Below, one piece after another: positions 17,126-27,612 of a DNA stretch of 64,000 nt. The DNA comes from Ditylenchus dipsaci (lineage: Eukaryota; Nematoda; Chromadorea; Rhabditida; Anguinidae), in NCBI GenBank assembly GCA_004194705.1, contig SADC01000048.1:222752-286751 (forward strand). Direction: 5' to 3'. Under the pieces are notes generated by a model. The model was given only the letters and a program-made list of their open reading frames with translations. It was not told where the DNA came from and did no database searches. Within the stretch, counting starts at the first letter, position 1; the number at the start of each line of letters is the position of its first letter. A program made the position numbers and the translations under genes.

Positions 17126-17865
17126 ATTTTTTAGTATCCAGGTGTTTCGGGTAACATCTAGATGGTTTGGGCACTATCCAGGTGATTTGGTACCATACCG
17201 GCTCAAGCAGGAATCACTTCCCGCTTGAGCCATGCTTTTCCTTACACTACTGGTCTCCTTTTTATGTCGAAGGTTCGACTCCAGCTGATACATTTTCATT
17301 ATTTTTTTTTCTGCGATATCTTCTTCATTTTTATGCTGATATCTTTTGAATGTTTTTATTTTACAAGTATAATAATTGCTTTCTTCATAGAAATTTTATG
17401 CAATTATGGTCGGACAAATATCACAATCGCCACTAACCATCTTTATATAGTATTTGGACTGTGTCTGTACGGATTTTGAATTCCCGCCAAATATTTTTTT
17501 CGGTCTATTCTGGCCTTTTTACCCCAAATTTTTGGCGGTGGTCAGCTCCGCATTTGTTGCGATGCACAACTACAGTTCCTAAGCTTTCGAATGAGCCTAA
17601 ACTTGCCCTACGGTGTGTAGCCGTTGGAGCTGTGAGCATGTCACAAACTTCATAATCTGAGGATTTTTGCCTATTTTTGGCTATATTTGAATTCCTTTCG
17701 AGACCAAGTGGCAGTATACGGGTCTAATTCATTGTCAAATCATTTGTTGTGGCTTATTTTTCATTTTGCATTTTTGGGTGCAGATATAATTTTTGCTGTT
17801 TTTGTAGATGGTGTTCAATTTTTCTCTCACTATTTATGACTCATTTTAGAATTTCAAGTGGTCGT
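17126..17865. other. no gene recognised upstream of the minisatellite
   Basis: A short hairpin GGCTCAAGCAGG...CCCGCTTGAGCC lies at 17200-17230. Open stretches at 17167-17660 have no recognisable domain. Confidence 0.3.
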
Positions 17866-20025
17866 CTACAAGCAGTGCCTCCAATTGTTCGTCTACATAC
17901 AGTGCCTTCAAGTGGTGGTCTACATACAGCGCTTCCAAGTGGTCGTCTACACCAGTGCCTCAAGTGGTCGTTACAAGCAGTGCCTCTAAGTGGTCGTCTA
18001 CACCAGTGCCTCAAGTGGTCGTCTACACCAGTGCCTTCAAGTGGTCGTCTTTATACAGTGCTTCTAATTTAATTATTTTTTGGTTTTGAGTACGTTTCTG
18101 TGGTCAATAAAATTGGTTGGTGCAGATTCGCCCTTTTTTAGAAAGTTTCCATTTGGTGTTAGGTATCAAGTGTCTTCATTCAACTTCAGCATCAAGTTCC
18201 AAGGTACGCTTTTTATTTTGCTGTTGATTTATGTTGTTGCTTATCTATATTTTATCAGGTTTCATTCCCTCGCTCTGAAGTGGTCGTTGCCTTAGGGTTG
18301 TCGGCCTACATTGTTATTCTACAGGTGGTCGTCTACAAACACTGCGCTCCAAGTTGGTCGTCTATAAGCAGTGCCTCTAAGTGGTCATCTAGAACCAGTC
18401 TTTATCCATATTCTTATCAGGTCAACTTCTCCGCGTTCTAAAGTTGTCGTTGCCTTCAGGCTGTCGTCTACAAGTGGTCGTTCTACAACAGTGCTTCAAG
18501 TCGTTGTTCTTCATTCCAGTGCGCCTTCAAGTGGTCGTCAACATCCAGTGCGCTTTCAAGTGGTCGTCTACATGCAGGCCTCCGGAAGTGGTCGTCTACA
18601 TACAGTGCGCCTTCAAGTGGTCGTCTAAGACAGTGCCTCAGTGGGTCTACATGCAGTCTATCAAGTAGTCGTCTACACAGTGCTCAAGTGCGTCTACATA
18701 CAGTGCCTCCAATGGTCGTCTTATGCATGCCCAAGTCGTCGTCTACACCAGTGCCTCAAGTGGTTCGTCTTTATACAGTGCCTTAAATTATCATTTTTGA
18801 TTTATGCGTACGTTTGTGTGGTCAATAAAATTGTTTGGGTGCAGATTCGCCCTTTGAAGGTTTTCAGTGATCTTCGGTCTCAAGTGGTCTTTCATCAACT
18901 TCGACATTAGATTCCAAGGTACGCTTTTTTGCTGTTGATTTAATATGGCTTTATCTTTTCTTATCAGGATTCAAGTTCTCCTCGCTCTGAAGTGGTCGTT
19001 GCTTTAGGTTTGTCGTCTACATGTCATGCCTACAAGTGGTCGTCTACATGCAGTGCTCAAGTGGTGGTCTACATCCAGTGCTCTAAGTGGTCTTCTACAT
19101 GCAGTGCCTCCAAGTGGTCGTCTACATAGAGTGTTCTAAATCTAATTGTTTTGATGTATTTGTACTTTTGCAAAGTGGTCAATAAATTGTTCGGGTGCAG
19201 ATGCCCTTTTTAGAGCTTTCCCATTGGTGTTCGGTATCAAATGGTCTCTCATCACATTCAGCATCAGTTCCAAGGTAGGCTTTTTATTTTGCTGTTGATT
19301 TATTGCGGATTTATTTTTTTCTTATCAGGTTCAACTTCTCTTCGCTCTAAAGTGGTCGTTGCCTCAGGTTGTCGTCTATATCTTACCGAAGTGGTCGTCT
19401 ACAACTGCGCCTCCAAGTGGTCGCCTACACCAGTGCCTCAAGTGGCGTCTACAACAGTGCCTCAGTGGTTGTCTACATCCAGTGCGCCTACAAGTGGTCA
19501 TCTACATTCAGTGCGCTTCAAGTGGTCGACTACATGCAGTGCTCTAATGGTCGACTACATGCAGTGCTCTAAGTGGTCGTACATGCAGTGCCTCCAAGTG
19601 GCCGTCTACATCAGTGCCTCCAAGTGGTCATCTACATCAAGTGCCTCTAGATCTAATTATTTTTAATGTATTCGTACTTTTGCAATGTGGTCAATAAATT
19701 TGTTTGGGTGCAGATACGCCCTTTTCGGAAGGTTTCTATCAGTGCTCGGTATCAAGTGGTCTTTCATCAACTTCGAAATCAAGATTCAAGTACGCTTTTT
19801 ATTTTGTCGTTGATTTATTGTGGCTTTATCTACTTCTTATCAGAATTCAAGTTCCTCTCGCTCTGAAGTGGTCGTTGCCCTAGGTGTCGTCTACACCTTT
19901 TGCCTCAAAGTGGTCGTCTACAAACAGTGCGCTCCAAGTGGTCGTCTACATACACTGCGCCTCCAAGTGGTCGTCTACATGCAGTGCGCCTCAAGTGGTT
20001 GTCTACATATTTGGTGTCTGTAAAG
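17866..20025 (+). repeat. 27-bp minisatellite in intron-bearing cassettes
   Basis: The basic unit is about 27 bp, AAGTGGTCGTCTAC followed by ATACAGTGCCTCC, with many one-base indels. It is arranged in larger cassettes marked by GGTGCAGATNCGCCC at about 18120, 18839, 19195, 19708 and 20080 (spacings about 719, 356, 513, 372). After each mark except the last comes TATCAAGTGGTCTTTCATC, then a GT...AG block such as 18204-18258 (55 bp, GTACGCTTTTTATTTTGC to TTATCAG), then GCTCTGAAGTGGTCGTTGC and a new run of 27-bp units; after the fifth mark only GTATCTAA follows. All three forward frames of the unit are open because 27 is divisible by 3, so long open frames here are not evidence for protein. A stray fragment lies at 22445-22495. 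Confidence 0.85.
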
Positions 20026-20229
20026 ATTATTATTTTGTCATGTATTCGTACGTTGTCAATTGTCAATAACAACGTTTGGGTGCAGATACGCCCTTTTTTT
20101 AAAAGTTCATGGTATCTAATAAAAAGGTTGATATGAATTTTAGTCAGATTTTATAAGTTTCAAAATACTTCTCTCATGTTTCTGGTCTATTAAATTTTTT
20201 AAACGACTAGAAGTCATCATATATTCTAG

Positions 20230-22234
20230 ATATGGTGCACAGTGCTGCGAAAAATTGGCGGGGAAATGCTTTAACTGTCACGGCGAAGATCACTACATTG
20301 GAAACTGTGAACAAGCTTGCGTACTTTGCAAATATCATCTTCCAGAAACTGCAAATGCGATCGCGAGATTTTTGGATGACTATGGCCGCCCATTCTTTCT
20401 ACTCGGAAAATGGCAGCTCTTCTCTTTGAAAATCTTTTGACGCATTGCACAAGGTTATATTTTCTTAATTTTTTGTTGTAACTGCTCAATTTTTTATAGA
20501 ATTGAGGAAATGCAAGAATTTTTGCCTGAAGACGAACCGAAAATCAGTTGGCGGCCCCAATCTGGTGCAGATACGCCAGGAGGGGCAGTCAGCTAATCTT
20601 CAGCTTCAAAACCGGTAAGGCTTCACAAAATCATATATTGTTTTTAGTTTTTTTAGTTTTTTGAACTTTAGGGCTCTGATGAAGTGTTCGATGAAGAAGA
20701 AATTGAATGGCTTGACGCTCCTGCTCCTAAAATAGTTCATGATGATCGGAGCATGTGAAAAGTCAAGAATTTAATGATATCAAGTTAGTTTTTAAAAAAG
20801 CCTTTTGTAACAAAAACTATTTTTACGCTTTATATCCAGGCTTCGAGAGATCTGTTTTGAGCTGCAAGATTTCTTCCAAGTTGTCGCTCAGAAGAGCCTT
20901 GAACGCCAAACAACACTTCTTCAAGGATTAGACGACTTTCTTGAAAGGCTCAGACGCGTCTTCGTCGACCTAATTTGGATTTGGAACTGTAAGACGAAAT
21001 ATTATCAAAATATATATTTCATTCAAAAATTCAGGTACGGATCTTTTGTCAACGGGTTCTCATCAATCACAAGTGATCTTGACATATCAATCAAAGGTTG
21101 CCCTGACGTAAGTTACCCTATTTTTGTAGAATTTTTTAAAAATTTATTCAGTTTAGATTAATCCAGAAAATAAGGCTCAGTGTCACACGTTTTTGAAGGA
21201 CCGCAATTTGGCCGAGGATCTCCACGTTGCGTTCAGCACTACACGGAAAATTACGGCTATGTTAGAAAAGAAGGAAGCGAGTTCTCACAAGTTCATTAAA
21301 ACTCCGAGATGGGTCTAAGGTTAATATAGAGTAAGCATTTTTCAAAAATTTTTTTAAATTTGCAAAAAAATTTAGTGTTGCGTTGATAATGGTCTGGCTG
21401 TAGCCAACTCAAGGCTAATTGCAGCGTATTCGAAATTCGAAAATTTCAGAACCAGTGCTTTTGGTAAATTTCTGTCTTTTATCACAAATTTTACTATTTC
21501 ATTTCAGCTGTCAAGTGGCTGGCCAAAAAACTCAATATTTGCGACGCATCCAGGGATCTCTTCGGCTTATTCGTACATCATCATGGCGGTCGCTTCAGCT
21601 CAAAAAAGTGGCTTTTTACCGTTTTTGCAAGAAGATGCCGAGTTGACTCCTTCATATATTGGTGTATGCAACATCGCTTTCGTGGTGCAGACTCGCCACG
21701 GGGTGAAGGCAGGACACGCTGGGGAAATCGTGAGTTTTTCTACATATTTTATACGGTTTTAATCAGACTAGCTTTAAGTTTGTCCACTTCTTCCAATGCT
21801 ACTACGACTACTTTCACAAAAAGAAGAACCGTAATCAGGAAGAAGTCATACAGATAAGAACGAAAAATTCCAATCAAGGCCATCGACGTAAACATGGGCA
21901 AAATGTGAATATCCAGGACCCCTTCGAGCTAAAGCGAAACCTAGGAGATACTTGCAACACCGTAAGTTAATTTTTTATTTTGATGATCGCATATATAATT
22001 TTATCTTAGACTTTTCGCGAGTGAAGGACTTTTTCAAATACGGCTTGAGGTATCTTCGAAAATGCGAGGTTAGCCTTTTTTCCATGTTCAAAAAATCAAA
22101 AAAAAATTCAGAAGTTTTCGTTAGAAGAGATGTATGAAACATAAACCACAGAGCGACACGAATTGCTTCTTGAGCGCCTTTTGAAGAAACGCAAGATGGG
22201 TCTGTTTGATGTCCGAAACGAAAATAATCAGTAG
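20230..22234 (+). pseudogene. decayed TUTase / non-canonical poly(A) polymerase gene with CCHC zinc knuckle
   Basis: Exons, each with GT-AG borders: A 20230-20453, B 20500-20614, C 20672-20782, D 20840-20988, E 21035-21107, F 21157-21320, G 21376-21463, H 21508-21729, I 21772-21961, J 22010-22068, K 22112-22234. Exon A has a CCHC knuckle, CFNCHGEDHYIGNC. Exon E has the nucleotidyltransferase motif YGSFVNGFSSITSDLDI (GS plus the DxD metal pair). Exon G has VDNGLAVANSRLIAAY, H has VKWLAKKL and AYSYIIMAV, and I has the PAP-associated helix and IQDPFELKRNLGDT. These are the order and motifs of the TUT4/TUT7/CID-1 class, which adds U or A to RNA 3' ends. Frame changes occur in exons A, C, D, F and H, there is a TAA in exon B, and TAA occurs in exon K before the final TAG. 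Either a pseudogene or poor base calling; the intact DM gene nearby favours decay. Confidence 0.75.
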
Positions 22235-22286
22235 TACAATACATTTGTTGCTCCGTTACCGTTATTTGTTACCGTTATTTTGTTGC

Positions 22287-22292
22287 AATAAA
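22287..22292 (+). terminator. poly(A) signal AATAAA after the TUTase-like gene
   Basis: AATAAA about 55 bases after the last exon's stop, a distance usual for nematode genes. It supports exon K as the 3' end. Confidence 0.5.
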
Positions 22293-22299
22293 ACTTTTA

Positions 22300-23578
22300 C
22301 CAAAATCGTGAATAGGAAAATAGAAACGGTTACTCTAATATCAAAAATCAAAAAAAGGTCAAGGAAAAATAAAAGGGTCGATTAACCCCAATAAGTTCTG
22401 AAAAGTTTAAAATTAAGACAGGCGCCAGAGGCGCCAGTTAAGCTATAAGCAGTGCCTCTAAGTGGTCGTAGAACAGTGCCTCAAGTGGTCGAGAGAATAA
22501 CGCCATTATCGGCCTTAGATGTATGTATTGTCGTTCTTTTCTCAAAATATAAGTTTTAAAAAAGGCGCCAGAGGCGCCAGTCAAGCTAGTAATACCTATA
22601 TTCAGCTAAATTTCTTGATATTATCTACCGTATTCTCTCTATTATTTCCACATGTGGGATTATTTTTCAATCAACCGAAAATCGGAAAAATTTAGGGTCG
22701 ATCTCGAGATTTTTGGGTGCTCAACCAAAATCTAAAAAGTGGAATTAAAAGAGTTCGTGGGAATTAAGAAAACGCAAGCATTAAGAATTTATTAAGAATT
22801 TATTCAGAAACTTTTTAAAGCCACTTCAATTTTACAATTTGATGCTCAAAAGGGAGCTTAGATGTTGAATTTTAGGGTTCAGGTAAGATACCCGGCATGA
22901 GTTCACAAAAACTGGCCGAAAATTGGACTTTAACAGAAAGTGGCGACAGACAGACACATGCCAAATACTATCTAGAGATTTATAGTGAAAATGCTGCGAA
23001 GAAGGCATGTGAAGCAAAACAATATTTGCAGCAAAAAGTATTTTAGCAGCAAAAAAGTATTTTAGCAGCAAAAAGAAGTCTTTTTGCAGCAGACAAAATT
23101 AGCAGCAAAAAAAGTCCTTTGGGAGAAAAAAGTATTTTTGCAGCAAGGAAAATCTCTGCCCATTATAAAAAATAAATGAGAAGTTTTTTCGAAACATGGT
23201 GTAAGCAAAAGTAAAAATAATCACATGCACAGAAATTTAAATTTTTTCGAGTCAGGCAAACATTTTTGTAATTTTACAACAAAAGAAATTTGCATGCAAT
23301 AAATTTTTGTGCTACTTTTGACTGAAATAATAACAATAATAATAGTCATATATCTTTCTATTAAAATATTCGTATTTCAAGCATCTAATCCACAAAGAAA
23401 ATTTCATATAGAATTTTCCATGTAAACATGTTTTTGAAATTATTTTGTATTGTTTTCTTTGATTTTAATGTCAAAGTTTCATGAAGAATAAATAAACAAT
23501 CATTAAGAAATTCAGCAAATTCATGTTTTGAAAATAAAAGTCTCATAAAAGTCCAATTTTGCCCAGGGATCGATTTTG
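22300..23578. other. no gene; GGCGCCAGAGGCGCCAG pair and GCAGCAAAAAAGTATTTT array
   Basis: AGGCGCCAGAGGCGCCAG occurs at about 22421 and 22564, bracketing a stray minisatellite fragment. 23030-23150 holds units of GCAGCAAAAA(G)TATTTT. No exon was recognised. Confidence 0.5.
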
Positions 23579-24797
23579 AATTGTGAATAACCGTTTTCAA
23601 ATTTCTTTGACATATATACAGTCGAGTCTTGATTGGGGTTGGGTGATGGGAATATTCCCGGTATATTCCCGGTCCGAATCTTAGATTCGGACCACCAATG
23701 GAAAATCGGTCCGAATCTTTTCGAAAATAAACATTTTAACTGGAGTGAAAAATCCTACGTGATCCAAAATCGCCCAATATCATCTTTTTTCAAAGTTTCA
23801 GCACCTGAAATCTTGCTTAAAACATGTTTTAAGTGGCGGTTGACACTTTTTGACAAAAAAATATTTTGACCAAAAATTTTTGAATTGTGAATAACCGTTT
23901 TCAAATTTTCTTTGACATATATACAGTCGAGTCTTGATTGGGGTTGGGTGATGGGAATATTCCCGGTATATTCCCGTCCGAATCTTAGATTCGGACCACC
24001 AATGGAAAATCGTCCGAATCTTTTCGAAAATAAACATTTTAACTGGAGTGAAAATCCCTACGTGATCCAAAATCGCCCAATATCATCTTTTTTCAAAGTT
24101 TCAGCACCTGAAATCTTGCTTAAAACATGTTTTTAAGTGGCGTTGACACTTTTTGACAAAAAAAATATTTTGACCAAAAATTTTTTGAATTGTGAATAAC
24201 CGTTTTCAAATTTTCTTTGACATATATACAGTCGAGTCTTGATTGGGTTGGGTGATGGGAATATTCCCGGTATATTCCCGGTCCGAATCTTAGATTCGGA
24301 CCACCAATGGAAAATCGGTCCGAATCTTTTCGAAAATAAACATTTTAACTGGAGTGAAAATCCCTACGTGATCCAAAATCGCCCAATATCATCTTTTTTC
24401 AAAGTTTCAGCACCTGAAATCTTGCTTAAAACATGTTTTTAAGTGGCGGTTGACACTTTTGACAAAAAAAATATTTTGACCAAAAATTTTTGAATTGTGA
24501 ATAACCGTTTTCAAATTTCTTTGACATATATACAGTCGAGTCTTGATTGGGGTTGGGTGATGGGAATATTCCCGGTATATTCCCGGTCCGAATCTTAGAT
24601 TCGGACCACCAATGGAAAATCGGTCCGAATCTTTTCGAAAATAAACATTTTAACTGGAGTGAAAAATCCCTACGTGATCCAAAATCGCCCAATATCATCT
24701 TTTTTCAAAGTTTCAGCACCTGAAATCTTGCTTAAACATGTTTTTAAGTGGCGGTTGACACTTTTTGACAAAAAAAAAATATTTTGACCAAAAATTG
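23579..24797. repeat. four tandem 305-bp repeats
   Basis: Units begin AATTGTGAATAACCGTTTTC at 23579, 23883, 24188 and 24493, spacing 304-305 bp. Copies differ almost only by homopolymer length. Each unit contains GGGTTGGGTGATGGGAATAT, the GGGAATATTCCCGG word and an inverted GGTCCGAATC...GATTCGGACC pair, so the tandem unit has swallowed a member of the hAT-like word family. Open frames repeated in each unit are a consequence of the repetition. Confidence 0.95.
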
Positions 24798-25467
24798 ACT
24801 TTTTGCTTGATGGGCCAAGGTAAACCAACCTGAACGGGTATCCAGATATTCTAAAAATATAACCACTTTTGGTTATATTATATTGTGTTATATTTAGATG
24901 AAGATTTTTATCTATTCTTTAACGGTTTTGATTGGTTTATTATGATTTGTTTAATTTTTTTTGGTTATTTGGACATAAAAAGATTTGAACCGAACCGGAC
25001 CGGCAAAAAAGGTTCAGACCGGGATAATTCCCGGGAATATTCCCGACAAAGATTCAGATCGGTCTTATTCCAACCGTAAAAGGCGTACAAAAGAGGGGGG
25101 AGTGATGGGCTAACCAGTCTATAGCTCCTCCCGTTTGGTTTTTTTTAGCATTTTTTAGTTTTTTTCAGCCTTATTCTGCTCTTTTTGCCATTTCAGCATG
25201 TAATTTAGCATGTAAGGTGAAGGGGATTCGCGATATCCCACGTGCACCGTCGACGCATAAAGTACCCGTTTGAAACGGGATATTTACCATCAAAATAAAA
25301 CTTTAGCTCTTAATTGACAAATTTTGAAATTCCTTTTTTCCTTTACAAATTATTTATTTCTCAGAAATTTTTTTGACCTAGTTGTAGAAAAGAGATGGAA
25401 TTGTTAGTTACAGAAAAAAAAATCAACATATTATGTAAAAATTTCGGAAAGCCTTTCGGGTCCAAAT
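24798..25467. other. no gene recognised
   Basis: A word segment GGTTCAGACCGGGATAATTC and GGGAATATTCCCG occurs at 25010-25050. The remainder holds nothing I can identify. Confidence 0.35.
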
Positions 25468-26384
25468 CAGGGCTGTTCACTCTTCCGGAAGATTCTTCCG
25501 GAGGGAAGAAATTTCTTCCTCTTCCTCTTCCGACCGGAAGAAGGATGAGGAAGATGGAAGAGACGAAAATTTTGGGTGGAAGAGGGATGAGGAAGACGGA
25601 AGAGACGAAAATTTGGGTGGAAGAGGGATGAGGAAGAGACGAAAATTTTGGGTGGAAGAGGAAGAGCAAATTTTTTCTGCATTATGCAAAGTTTTTCTGT
25701 TTTTCTGCTTCTGCGTCCGGTTGTGAAATTCTGAATCCCAAAATACCGCAATTAATGGCGAAGACATAGAAGAGAATATTTGGAACGTTTTAGCTACCAC
25801 GATTGGCAAAATTGGCATACGACCTCCTCATCATTCCAGCAACTTCACAAGCTCCAGAGAGAGGATTCTCAAGGCTGTCCATCAATTCGGGAGGAGTCAA
25901 AGGGTGCTCATTGCTGGTCTACTGCGAAGAAAGGTCTCGCTAGGCTTCAACTCCATCATATTGAATCAGCGATTATTTTTGATTTATTGCTGTTCTTGCT
26001 GACTGTTAAAACAAATAAATAATCATTGTCTCATCGTTAATACTCTCTTATCTTATCGTATTCTTCCGAAGAGGAAGAAATTTCTTCCTCTTCCTGGAAG
26101 AAATTTCTTCCTCTTCCTCTTCCGACCGGAAGAAGTATGAGGAAGATGGAAGAGACGAAACTTTTGGGCGAAAGAGGGATGAGGAAGAGGAAGAGACGAA
26201 AAATTTGCGTGGAAGAGGGATGAGGAAGATGGAAGAGACGAAAATTTTGGGTGGAAGAGGATGAGGAAGACGGAAGAGACGAAAATTTTGCGTGGAAGAG
26301 GATGAGGAAGATGGAAGAGACGAAAATTTTGGGTGGAAGAGGGATGAGGAAGAGGAAGAGCTAAATCAAATTTGAACAGAACTG
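25468..26384. mobile_element. 917-bp hAT element with transposase remnant and internal satellites
   Basis: Ends CAGGGCTGTTCACTCTTCC and, inverted, CAGTTCTGTTCAAATTTG. Perfect 8-bp duplication GTCCAAAT at 25460-25467 and 26385-26392. Just inside both ends are arrays of about 40-bp units (GGAAGAGACGAAAATTTTGG with GAGGGATGAGGAAGA), preceded by TCTTCCGGAAGATTCTTCC palindromes. Between the arrays is the plus-strand piece IPATSQAPERGFSRLS at 25833-25880, matching the hAT dimerisation motif PATSAxSERxFS, followed by a degraded tail. Non-autonomous. Confidence 0.9.
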
Positions 26385-26392
26385 GTCCAAAT

Positions 26393-26931
26393 ATGCGTTT
26401 TTGAGGAATAATTTTTTTCTCCGTGTTTTAAAGGCAAAATTATGGATTTTCTTCCAGAAACAGAATCGTTCAGACCTGCACTATTTATTTAAAAAAAACT
26501 ACACATCAATATGTTTGTTAGTTGCTGAGTTGCCCCGAAAGGGTCGAAAAGAGCTTGGCTGATCGGGGTTGAGGTGCGCACACACACCTCAGACACAAAT
26601 CACTCTGGTTGAATGAAGAAAGCTTGGAGGGGCTTGGTTGCTTGGAGTTGAGATGCGCACACCCACATAACTTAAACGCAATCACTCGAAAGTAACTCTG
26701 GATGCATGAAAAAACATGCATACCAGAGTTATTTACGCTTTAGCTACCTTCTCTTTTTCGTTTCTTTTTTTCAGCTCCCTCCATGCATCCAGAGTCACTC
26801 ACGAGTGATTTTAAAATAGTTATTTTGGTGTCTTAAGGATAAAGTTAGTATATTTATAGTGTTGTATAACCAGAGATCCCAAGTGAACGTAATATTTGAC
26901 AAACAGATCATATTCTTCATCGTATATTTAG
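26393..26931. repeat. common hairpin repeat copy (26520-26830)
   Basis: Contains GTTGAGATGCGCACACCCAC, the ACTCTGGATGCATG / CATGCATACCAGAGT hairpin and the short pyrimidine block TTCTCTTTTTCGTTTC ending TTCAG at 26747-26774. That block resembles the intron after the SUMO-protease exon at 45253-45282. Confidence 0.65.
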
Positions 26932-27118
26932 GAATCGCGAGAAGAATCTCATCAGAATTGAAGATCGCCAAACCTGGGCTGAAGAGTTTGTCAAAAAGAA
27001 TGTCCAGGAAGTGATATACTCTCTGAATGAGGTCAATGCAGGTGACCTCAGTAAAAAACGAATTTACTCAAATTTCCGAGAAATTGACAGCCGCTCATCT
27101 TCATGGAAAACCTTGTAG
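26932..27118 (+). CDS. orphan terminal exon, unknown protein
   Basis: An acceptor TATATTTAG opens a phase-2 exon reading about 61 residues to a TAG stop. It starts NREKNLIRIEDRQTWAEEF, continues VKKNVQEVIYSLNEVNAGDL and ends DSRSSSWKTL. Composition is typical of real coding sequence: charged, helical, no low complexity. No upstream partner exon and no poly(A) signal were found. It lies between two fragments of the common hairpin repeat, so it may be a captured exon like the one at 45085. No family recognised. Confidence 0.4.
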
Positions 27119-27239
27119 AAATTACAGTGGAAAATATGTTTTATCAATGTTTGTATTCTCTTTTTTATAGTAAGTTCTTTTTGGGTGTCTTGAACTATGA
27201 AAGATCTTCAAAAATAGAGTCAAACACATGGTTTTTTTC

Positions 27240-27612
27240 AGGCTCAAATTGTTTTACACCGCCAAATTACTGATTTACCCCGCCAAATTTGAATTTACTC
27301 CACCAAATTCGAATTTTGAGTCTAATTTTGCAGTAAATTTTGCGGGAATTCAAATTTTATAATAAAAAATCACTCGGATCGCCCAGAGTCCCAAACGGAA
27401 TGGCCAGAAGCCCCTGAAAGTTGGTTTTTTGGGGTTTACTAAAGAGGGGTAAACTTTTTGCAAAAATTCGATGAATTTCGTGGGGTAAATTTAAATTTGG
27501 CGGGGCAAATCAGTAATTTGGCGGGGTAAATGAGTATTTTGCTCAAAATTCAAATTTGGCGGGGTAAATAATTAATTTGGCGGGGTAAATCAGTGATTTG
27601 GCAGGTGAAATT
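27240..27612. mobile_element. foldback repeat of GCCAAATT(A)CTGATTTACCCC words
   Basis: Left side carries CGCCAAATTACTGATTTACC and TTGAATTTACTCCACC; right side carries the complement several times (TTTGGCGGGGTAAAT). Left and right halves pair over about 100 bases each. Termini and target duplication are not clear. Confidence 0.55.

Noticed and set aside
17749..20140. Several overlapping open frames rich in SGRL, KWSS or VVVY repeats
   Set aside because: They follow from a 27-bp unit that is free of stops in all three forward frames; frames switch at nearly every unit, so no protein is supported.
23633..24698. Repeated 65-90-residue open frames on both strands
   Set aside because: The same frame reappears in each 305-bp tandem unit; no splice or codon evidence.
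25361..25820. Pairs of long open frames on both strands around 25.4-25.8 kb
   Set aside because: They are translations of GGAAGA/TCTTCC satellite inside the hAT element.
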